A DNA stretch of 5,272 nt, taken from positions 1 through 5,272 of the forward strand of contig JANWZG010000287.1 of NCBI GenBank assembly GCA_025054735.1. Reading direction: 5' to 3'. The notes below the pieces were generated by a model. It saw nothing but the letters and a program-made list of their open reading frames with translations. It ran no database searches and was not told the DNA's origin. Within the stretch, counting starts at the first letter, position 1; each line of letters begins with the position of its first letter. Positions 1 through 4,234 of the stretch are shown piece after piece. This DNA is from Cyanobacteriota bacterium (lineage in GTDB: Bacteria > Cyanobacteriota > Cyanobacteriia > SKYG9). The position numbers and the translations under genes are program-made.

Positions 1-321
1 CTTTTATTTTACACTTCAAAGTTTCAATTTGAAAACCATTTTTATTTGATTTGCAGATCTGTTCTTTTTACAAATGCTCACTTTGTATTTGTTGATTTGG
101 TCACAAATCTTGGCCCAACCCAGACCATCGGTATTGTGGTTAAGGTAGTTCTCATTTGCCCCAAGATTGCCCCTTACCTTGAGAAGCGCTTCTCAATTCT
201 GTTTAACCACTATGAAGCGTCACCTCGAGATGTTGTGCAGTGGTTGATTGACTGTCTAGAGAACCTGAATGTCGCGTTTTCAATCAACCTGGGTTCAGCA
301 GACTTATCATTTATTCGCTGA
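1..321 (+). CDS. C-terminal end of an unrecognised protein (5' truncated by the window)
   Basis: The frame is open from base 1 to a TGA at 319-321, giving about 106 codons. There is no in-frame ATG; the only usable internal start nearby is a TTG at 46 with no ribosome-binding site, so I read this as the tail of a gene that begins upstream of the window. The first 20 or so residues are AT-rich and aromatic and look less coding-like. From about base 110 the translation looks like a normal folded protein, with a hydrophobic stretch (IGIVVKVVLICPKIAPYL), then a charged amphipathic segment (YEASPRDVVQWLIDCLENL) and an end at LSFIR. I do not recognise the family and see no catalytic motif. An ORF in another frame overlaps its end (269-391), so a frameshift cannot be ruled out. 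That it is coding is moderately supported; its function is unknown. Confidence 0.5.
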   Translation, partial: LLFYTSKFQFENHFYLICRSVLFTNAHFVFVDLVTNLGPTQTIGIVVKVVLICPKIAPYLEKRFSILFNHYEASPRDVVQWLIDCLENLNVAFSINLGSADLSFIR

Positions 322-391
322 TAAATCGGTACAGATGGCCCGCTCAGTCATGGCTAATTTGCGTTACGATCGGGGGCTGTTCGTTGTTTAA
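269..391 (+). CDS. possible 40-residue small protein, or frameshifted tail of the upstream gene
   Basis: An ATG at 269 opens a 40-codon frame that ends with TAA at 389-391, 11 nt before the rimO ATG. A weak purine stretch (AGAGAA, 258-263) precedes the ATG. The translation is mixed and plausible for a real protein, with aromatic and basic residues and a segment reading [13 protein letters not shown] whose YDR codons contain a HIP1 core (367-372). The frame is closed just upstream by TGA at 266-268. It overlaps the last 53 bases of the preceding reading frame. It could be a genuine small ORF whose translation is coupled to rimO, or the true C-terminus of the upstream gene displaced by an indel, or chance. 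I do not recognise it. Confidence 0.25.
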   Translation: MSRFQSTWVQQTYHLFADKSVQMARSVMANLRYDRGLFVV

Positions 392-402
392 GTTTTTTCA
401 CC

Positions 403-1722
403 ATGGGCACAAAGCCGACGATCGCGGTTACTCACCTAGGCTGTGAGAAAAACCGCATTGATACTGAACATATGTTGGGATTGTTGGCGCAGGCAGGATA
501 TGATGTCAGCGCCAGTGATGAATCGGCTGATTATGTATTGGTGAACACCTGTAGCTTTATCCAGGCGGCCCGTGAAGAGTCAGTACGCACTATTGTGGAG
601 CTAGCAGAAGCCAACAAGAAAATTGTGATTACGGGCTGTATGGCCCAGCATTTTCACCAGGAATTGCTGGCAGAATTGCCGGAAGCTGTGGCGATTGTAG
701 GCACAGGTGACTATCACAAGATAGTAGATGTTATGCAGCGGGTGGAGAAGGGGGAGCGCGTTCAAGAAGTTTCGCCAGAGCCAACCTACATTGCTGATGA
801 GACTACTCCTCGGTATCGAACGACGACTGAAGGGACTGCTTACCTGCGCATCGCAGAAGGGTGCGATTACCGCTGTGCATTTTGCATCATTCCCCACCTG
901 CGGGGTAATCAGCGATCGCGAACCATTGAGTCAATCGTTGCTGAGGCTCAACAACTAGCAGCCGAGGGGGTAAAGGAATTAATTCTCATCTCTCAAATTA
1001 CGACAAATTATGGGCGAGACATCTATGGAGAACCAAAACTAGCCGAGCTATTGCGAGCTTTAGGTCAAGTAGACATTCCCTGGATCCGAATTCACTATGC
1101 CTATCCTACGGGATTAACCACCGATGTGATTGCTGCTATTCAAGAAACTCCCAACGTGTTGCCATACCTAGATCTCCCTTTGCAGCATTCCCATCCAGAG
1201 ATCCTACGGGCAATGAACCGTCCGTGGCAAGCAGGTGTGAATGATGCTGTCATTGATCGCATTAAAACTGCGCTTCCTAATGCGACTCTGCGGACGACAT
1301 TTATTGTTGGGTTTCCAGGAGAGACCGAAGCTCATGTTCAACATCTATTAGCCTTTGTGCAGCGCCACCAGTTTCACCATGTGGGGGTTTTTACCTTTTC
1401 ACCAGAGGAGGGTACTCCAGCAAGTCAGTTACCGAATCAAGTACCTCAGGCAGTAATGGACGATCGTCGTCGGATGGTCATGCAAGCCCAACAGCCCATC
1501 TCCTTACGCCATAACCAGGCAGCCATTGGCACCACTGTTGATGTTCTTGTCGAGCAGGAGCATCCAGAAACAGGTGAGTTAATCGGGCGGTCAAGTCGGT
1601 TCTCTCCTGATGTAGATGGACTGGTCTATTTATCAGGCCAGGCGCAATTAGGGACGATCGTTCCTGCCCATATTACTGGTGCTGATGTTTACGACCTCTA
1701 TGGGCAGGTAGTCACACTATAA
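403..1722 (+). CDS. rimO: ribosomal protein S12 methylthiotransferase RimO (radical SAM)
   Basis: RimO adds a methylthio group to the beta-carbon of a conserved aspartate of ribosomal protein S12, using two [4Fe-4S] clusters and S-adenosylmethionine in the cytoplasm. This 439-residue protein has the full family layout. The N-terminal methylthiotransferase domain (about 6-130) carries cluster cysteines C14 ([10 protein letters not shown]), C50 (VNTCSF) and C79 (ITGCMAQ). The radical-SAM domain (about 140-365) carries CDYRCAFC (C154, C158, C161), followed by [17 protein letters not shown] domain covers about 370-439. The segments [30 protein letters not shown] and FIVGFPGE favour RimO over the tRNA enzyme MiaB. 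The ATG at 403 gives the usual start [17 protein letters not shown]; an in-frame TAA at 355 limits extension. No Shine-Dalgarno is visible before it. Length is normal and no key residue is missing. It converges on the porin gene. Confidence 0.97.
   Translation: MGTKPTIAVTHLGCEKNRIDTEHMLGLLAQAGYDVSASDESADYVLVNTCSFIQAAREESVRTIVELAEANKKIVITGCMAQHFHQELLAELPEAVAIVGTGDYHKIVDVMQRVEKGERVQEVSPEPTYIADETTPRYRTTTEGTAYLRIAEGCDYRCAFCIIPHLRGNQRSRTIESIVAEAQQLAAEGVKELILISQITTNYGRDIYGEPKLAELLRALGQVDIPWIRIHYAYPTGLTTDVIAAIQETPNVLPYLDLPLQHSHPEILRAMNRPWQAGVNDAVIDRIKTALPNATLRTTFIVGFPGETEAHVQHLLAFVQRHQFHHVGVFTFSPEEGTPASQLPNQVPQAVMDDRRRMVMQAQQPISLRHNQAAIGTTVDVLVEQEHPETGELIGRSSRFSPDVDGLVYLSGQAQLGTIVPAHITGADVYDLYGQVVTL
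912..919. repeat. HIP1 octamer GCGATCGC within rimO
   Basis: This is one of two full HIP1 octamers (the other is 4017-4024). The core CGATCG also occurs at 367, 419, 1461, 1655, 2632, 3908, 4241, 4885 and 5232. This over-representation is a cyanobacterial genome signature and not specific to any gene. Confidence 0.9.
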
Positions 1723-1743
1723 AAAATATAAAAAATAAAAAAA
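1721..1743. other. A-rich tract directly after rimO
   Basis: The run is A6-TAT-A6-T-A7 and begins inside the rimO stop codon (1720-1722). Read on the minus strand it is a long T tract that could act as a second, back-up stop for leftward porin transcripts that pass the hairpin at 1783-1806. No good hairpin abuts it on either strand, so it does not look like an intrinsic terminator for rimO. Confidence 0.4.
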
Positions 1744-1782
1744 GACCCTACACACGCATAACCTACGTACATAAGAAGAAAT

Positions 1783-1806
1783 AGGCCCTACATAGACGCA
1801 GGGCCT
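1783..1806 (-). terminator. probable rho-independent terminator of the porin gene
   Basis: AGGCCCT (1783-1789) and AGGGCCT (1800-1806) are perfect inverted copies around a 10-nt loop, giving a 7-bp stem with five G-C pairs. On the minus strand the stem is followed by ATTTCTTCTT, a moderately T-rich tail. It lies about 40 nt past the porin stop codon. On the plus strand the following bases (GCTACTCACC) are not T-rich, so it is not a convincing rimO terminator, although the stem itself could act in both directions. Confidence 0.55.
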
Positions 1807-1818
1807 GCTACTCACCTA
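1799..1818 (+). repeat. imperfect direct repeat flanking the porin gene, downstream copy
   Basis: This copy pairs with 3722-3740, differing by one extra T and one substitution. It overlaps one arm of the terminator hairpin (1800-1806), so part of the similarity could reflect reuse of a hairpin sequence. Confidence 0.45.
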
Positions 1819-1846
1819 ATTCAAACGTAAACTGTTCCGCTAAGCC

Positions 1847-3601
1847 TTAGAACAGGAAGGTGGTGCGTAAGGTACCAATGATCACGTCATCGGTTGTGCT
1901 GGTTTGACCAGGAGCTGTTAACCAGATAACACCGGGAGTAATAGAAATATTGTCAGTGAGCTGGTACCGATAGAAGCCCTCAATATGGAATGGGGTTGCA
2001 TTATTGGCTGGCAGACCAGTGAAGGTACTGCTAGCAGCATAGGGCTGAGCACCAACAAGAATGCCTCCTAGATTACCCTTTTTACCAAGATCGGGGAATG
2101 CCAAACCGATAGCATAGCTGTAAATATCAGCCGTTGCACCACCAGCCGTTGCATTCGCCTTAGTGTAGTTGAACCAACCGTTGATAGTAAGCCATGGTGC
2201 TGCTGTCCAAGTAGCTGAAACACCAAACGAGTCGGTGGTGTAGGTGCCAACACCAATATTCGCTACACCGGTACCAACAGTACCAAACAGCGGTAGATCG
2301 TTGTTAAAGTAGCCACGATTATAGGTCAAACCAATACCAAACTTATCACTAGGTCGGAATGTCAACTGAGCCAGAGCGGCGTAGCTACCGTTAAACAAGC
2401 CTTTGCCAGGAATGGGGTTTGCAGCGTTGACATTTGCCATGTAGCCACCGGACAAGGAGATAGCATCGGTGAAATCATAGCTGAACAGTATACCTGCACC
2501 CGTACCATCCACAATCCGGTAGATGGGGTTACGTTGACCAAATAGTGATAGAGAGCCTTGACCGCCATCAAAGTCTTCAAAGAAGGGGTTCAAGGTAGGA
2601 ATCAAGTCAGGCCAGTAACCAGCGTTGGCTTCGATCGCAATCTTTAACTTGTCACCAACGGGGAAGGTGTAATTCAAAGTATCCAGAATGAAACGTGAGT
2701 CACCCGCAAAGTTACCCAAATCGAAAGTCTGTCCACTTTGAAAATCACCAATCCCAGACAAAGGAGCAGCTTGGAAATTTCCAGTTTGGAATCGAGTCCA
2801 CAGAGTATCTTTACCTGTGAAGCTAGTTAAGAAATTGAGACGAACCCGATTGAGGAAGACCGTATTAAATTCAGGTACGCCGTTAGTGCCACCGAAGTTA
2901 TCTGTAATAGCAAAAATCGCTTCCCCAGACAGCTTGGTAGTTGTAGAGAACTGCTGAGCTTCCAAGGTGGCAGTGCGTGCTTCGAGGGCATCAACTCGGC
3001 CTCGCAGAGTGGCAAGTTCGGCAGAAAACTCCTCCTGAAGCTTCTGTAGAGCAGCCAAGTCATCCTTGGATACCAAGTTAGCAGTGCCTTGAGCAATCAA
3101 CTCGCTAACTTTATCCATACAGGCATTGAGACCAGCTGCAAACTCAAAGCGACTCAGGGGACGATTACCTCGGAAAGTGCCGTCAGGATAGCCAACAATA
3201 CAGCCATAGCGCTCAACTAGTGATTGCAGAGATTGGTAAGCCCAGTCAGTTGGCTGCACATCAGAGAGCTGAGAGACTGATGTAACCTGAGCCATAGGGT
3301 TTGGGCGACCCTCGCTACCGTAGCGACTGAGCTGATTAATAACAGCCCCGTTATCAGCAGGGGTAGCAGTAGGAACTGTTGCGCTACCAGAAAAAGTTTG
3401 CGCTAGCAGCATCTCGGGCGCTTGGGGAGCAGGAACCATGGGCTGCACCGTAGTTACATCAGATGATGCAGCTTGAAGTGTGTGCAATGCACTCTTGCTG
3501 GCATCAGGTGCCTCTGCCGCAATGGCGGTGCTAGATACAGCAACAAATGCACCCAGCAATGCCGGACTTACAACTAATGTCCTCAACAATGTTTTTGACA
3601 T
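1847..3601 (-). CDS. SLH-domain outer-membrane porin (cyanobacterial SomA/SomB-like, OprB-type barrel)
   Basis: This is a complete 584-residue outer-membrane channel. Residues 1-29 form a Sec signal peptide: MSKTLLRTL, a hydrophobic core, then STAIAA|EAP as the likely cleavage site. A Pro/Ala-rich linker follows to about 105. One SLH domain (about 107-170, with TDWAYQSLQSLVERYGCIVG, YPDGTFRG and SRFEFAAGLNACMD) should anchor the protein to peptidoglycan-linked polymer; C134 and C161 sit where this family usually has cysteines. A coiled coil (about 181-216, LAALQKLQEEFSAELATLRG onwards) leads into a beta-barrel (about 220-584) with alternating strands and a terminal Phe (GTLRTTFLF), the usual BAM-recognition end. 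Such proteins are called iron-uptake porins or Som porins; the true solute is not readable here. The ATG at 3601 follows a good Shine-Dalgarno and signal peptide. It is divergent from atzGE, with elaborate upstream control. Confidence 0.95.
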   Translation of the reverse strand: MSKTLLRTLVVSPALLGAFVAVSSTAIAAEAPDASKSALHTLQAASSDVTTVQPMVPAPQAPEMLLAQTFSGSATVPTATPADNGAVINQLSRYGSEGRPNPMAQVTSVSQLSDVQPTDWAYQSLQSLVERYGCIVGYPDGTFRGNRPLSRFEFAAGLNACMDKVSELIAQGTANLVSKDDLAALQKLQEEFSAELATLRGRVDALEARTATLEAQQFSTTTKLSGEAIFAITDNFGGTNGVPEFNTVFLNRVRLNFLTSFTGKDTLWTRFQTGNFQAAPLSGIGDFQSGQTFDLGNFAGDSRFILDTLNYTFPVGDKLKIAIEANAGYWPDLIPTLNPFFEDFDGGQGSLSLFGQRNPIYRIVDGTGAGILFSYDFTDAISLSGGYMANVNAANPIPGKGLFNGSYAALAQLTFRPSDKFGIGLTYNRGYFNNDLPLFGTVGTGVANIGVGTYTTDSFGVSATWTAAPWLTINGWFNYTKANATAGGATADIYSYAIGLAFPDLGKKGNLGGILVGAQPYAASSTFTGLPANNATPFHIEGFYRYQLTDNISITPGVIWLTAPGQTSTTDDVIIGTLRTTFLF

Positions 3602-3606
3602 ATATA

Positions 3607-3611
3607 CCTCT
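3607..3611 (-). promoter_or_regulatory. porin ribosome-binding site
   Basis: On the minus strand AGAGG lies five bases before the ATG (AGAGG-TATAT-ATG). A second SD-like GAGGA lies a little further upstream and is part of the putative Yfr1 pairing site. This supports the ATG at 3599-3601 as the start. Confidence 0.7.
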
Positions 3612-3614
3612 GTT

Positions 3615-3623
3615 TCCTCACAC
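3615..3623 (-). promoter_or_regulatory. putative Yfr1 sRNA pairing site in the porin leader
   Basis: The leader mRNA reads GGUGUGAGGAAACAGAGGU before the start. GUGUGAGGA is perfectly complementary, over nine contiguous bases, to UCCUCACAC within ACUCCUCACAC, the conserved unpaired motif of the cyanobacterial sRNA Yfr1. It is known that Yfr1 pairs with and represses Som-type porin mRNAs in Prochlorococcus. The site ends 13 nt before the ATG, so pairing would cover the translation initiation region. The complementarity is seen; that Yfr1 exists in this organism and acts here is inference. Confidence 0.55.
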
Positions 3624-3638
3624 CTAGAATGTAGAACG

Positions 3639-3667
3639 ATTATAGCGCTGTCGATCTAAATCGACAA
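3639..3667 (-). promoter_or_regulatory. proximal porin promoter, sigma70-type
   Basis: On the minus strand there is a perfect -10 TATAAT (3644-3639) and a -35 TTGTCG (3667-3662; 4 of 6 consensus bases), separated by exactly 17 nt. The predicted transcript starts near the A at 3632, giving a leader of about 31 nt that carries the Shine-Dalgarno and the putative Yfr1 site. No start has been mapped; this is sequence match only. Confidence 0.65.
3649..3666. promoter_or_regulatory. 18-bp inverted repeat inside the porin promoter (candidate operator)
   Basis: TGTCGAT (3649-3655) and ATCGACA (3660-3666) are perfect inverted copies around CTAA. The element fills the spacer and covers most of the -35 of the proximal promoter, where a bound dimer would block RNA polymerase. 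Seven-bp arms with an 18-bp span suit a helix-turn-helix dimer. I do not recognise the regulator; it does not match Fur, LexA or NtcA consensus sites. Confidence 0.5.
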
Positions 3668-3721
3668 ACCCAGGACTTAGCAAGCGACTGTAGGTATCTG
3701 CGTAGGCTAAACTCTTTACTA

Positions 3722-3740
3722 CAGGGCCTGCACTAACCTA
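3722..3740 (+). repeat. imperfect direct repeat flanking the porin gene, upstream copy
   Basis: CAGGGCCTGC-ACTAACCTA here matches CAGGGCCTGC-T-ACTCACCTA at 1799-1818 with one inserted base and one substitution. The first ten bases are identical. The two copies lie on either side of the porin transcription unit in the same orientation. Confidence 0.45.
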
Positions 3741-3757
3741 TGCAGACCGATGAGTCC

Positions 3758-3801
3758 AACATACAAGGTGAGTACCTTCCAAAAATGTATTTTAGACTAC
3801 A
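3758..3801 (-). promoter_or_regulatory. NtcA box with NtcA-type promoter directed at the porin
   Basis: TGTA-N8-TACA at 3786-3801 is an exact match to the palindromic NtcA consensus. On the minus strand GTA-N8-TAC is followed, after 23 nt, by TATGTT (3763-3758), which fits the TAN3T -10 of NtcA-activated promoters (known spacing 20-24 nt). Transcription would start near 3751 and give the porin a leader of about 150 nt. On the plus strand no TAN3T lies at the right distance (the nearest is TAGTTG at 3823), so leftward activation is the better reading. NtcA is the cyanobacterial CRP-family regulator responding to 2-oxoglutarate under nitrogen limitation. The site match is seen; binding is inferred. 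Confidence 0.65.
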
Positions 3802-3814
3802 TCCTTGGGAAACA

Positions 3815-3843
3815 CAACTAATTAGTTGCGCCTTAGTTGCGCT
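3815..3843. repeat. 14-bp palindrome running into an 11-bp tandem repeat
   Basis: CAACTAATTAGTTG (3815-3828) is a perfect palindrome. Its right half starts the first unit of a tandem repeat: TTAGTTGCGCC (3822-3832) then TTAGTTGCGCT (3833-3843), 10 of 11 bases identical. The 11-bp period places the copies on the same face of the helix, as in a multi-copy protein-binding site. It lies 13 bp beyond the NtcA box on the atzG side. The binding factor is unknown. Confidence 0.5.
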
Positions 3844-3951
3844 GCTGACTCGTTGCTAGTTTGTTGTAAGGTTATAGAAACTAATTGGCTCATGATGATT
3901 AGGAACACGATCGCCTTAACTTCATCAAACCCTAATAACTGAGCTGTGACT

Positions 3952-4004
3952 GGTCTAGAGGTTAGGGGCTAGGGGAAAGATTGTGATATTACTACTCCTA
4001 GACC
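3952..4004 (+). promoter_or_regulatory. atzG leader with two mutually exclusive stem-loops
   Basis: GGTCTAG (3952-3958) can pair perfectly with CTAGACC (3998-4004). CTAGGGG (3969-3975) can instead pair with CTCCTAG (3995-4001), with one G-U pair and a 19-nt loop. The two stems share 3998-4001, so only one can form. They end just upstream of the atzG Shine-Dalgarno (4011-4017). A regulatory switch is possible, but the stems are short and the link is inference. Confidence 0.3.
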
Positions 4005-4010
4005 GTTGCC

Positions 4011-4024
4011 AAAGGAGCGATCGC
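4011..4024 (+). promoter_or_regulatory. atzG ribosome-binding site fused to a HIP1 octamer
   Basis: AAAGGAG (4011-4017) is a strong Shine-Dalgarno seven bases before GTG at 4025. The spacer is formed by the HIP1 octamer GCGATCGC (4017-4024), which shares the last G of the Shine-Dalgarno and abuts the start codon. This site decides the start in favour of GTG 4025. Confidence 0.75.
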
Positions 4025-4234
4025 GTGCCTGACTCAACTTCAATGCCCACGAGTGACTCTGTGGATATAGACCAGTACCTGGAACAGATGGCTGCTATTG
4101 TAGGCATCACGCTGCACCTTGACTACAAACCTGGAGTCAAGGCTAACTTAGAACGATTGCAGGCTATTGCTCAGTTGTTTCTGGAGTTTCCATTGCCCGA
4201 TGACATAGATGCTGCACCTGTGTTTTACCCATGA
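4025..4234 (+). CDS. atzG: AtzG-like small subunit (DUF4089 family, GatC-like)
   Basis: This 69-residue protein matches the AtzG pattern: an acidic start, a helix DIDQYLEQMAAIVGI, then LDYKPGVKANLERLQAIAQL and the ending LEFPLPDDIDAAPVFYP. In Pseudomonas sp. ADP, AtzG is a GatC-like partner that wraps around and stabilises the amidase AtzE, as GatC does GatA. The stop overlaps the next gene's ATG (ATGA, 4231-4234), implying coupled translation and equimolar subunits. I chose GTG 4025 because AAAGGAG lies seven bases upstream. A GTG at 3983, with AGGGG seven bases before it, would add 14 residues (MILLLLDRCQRSDR) that do not look like the family; ATG 4043 is a shorter option. Transcription could be influenced by the NtcA box about 230 bp upstream, but no clear plus-strand promoter is visible. 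Confidence 0.85.
   Translation: MPDSTSMPTSDSVDIDQYLEQMAAIVGITLHLDYKPGVKANLERLQAIAQLFLEFPLPDDIDAAPVFYP

Larger units (their letters stand above)
3602..4024. other. divergent intergenic control region between the porin and atzG
   Basis: This 423-bp stretch holds no convincing protein or RNA gene. From the porin side it contains the ribosome-binding site, putative Yfr1 site, proximal promoter with inverted repeat, a small imperfect hairpin (CTGCA 3728-3732 with TGCAG 3741-3745, extended by two G-C pairs past a mismatch), an NtcA box with its -10, a palindrome and tandem repeat (3815-3843), and an atzG leader with alternative stem-loops. I could not find a well-spaced sigma70 promoter pointing to atzG; TATAGA at 3873-3878 is a weak -10 without a matching -35. 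Confidence 0.7.

Noticed and set aside
601..897. 98-codon minus-strand ORF within rimO
   Set aside because: It lies antisense to the conserved RimO domains, has no family resemblance and is explained by the codon bias of rimO.
728..958. 76-codon plus-strand ORF in another frame of rimO
   Set aside because: It overlaps the conserved radical-SAM cysteine region of rimO and its translation shows no recognisable motif.
2068..3096. three minus-strand ORFs of 62-89 codons in another frame of the porin
   Set aside because: The porin frame is complete and conserved throughout; these are out-of-frame shadows.
3786..3835. NtcA-activated promoter reading rightward into atzG
   Set aside because: No TAN3T -10 lies 20-24 nt beyond the box on the plus strand; TAGTTG at 3823 fails at the last base. 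Kept only as a weaker alternative to leftward activation.
3668..3982. tRNA, small RNA gene or CRISPR array in the intergenic region
   Set aside because: I saw no cloverleaf, no regularly spaced repeats and no hairpin followed by a T run that would mark a separate RNA gene.
3983..4024. earlier GTG start for AtzG
   Set aside because: It has an AGGGG at suitable spacing, but the added 14 residues are unlike the family and the AAAGGAG before GTG 4025 is stronger.
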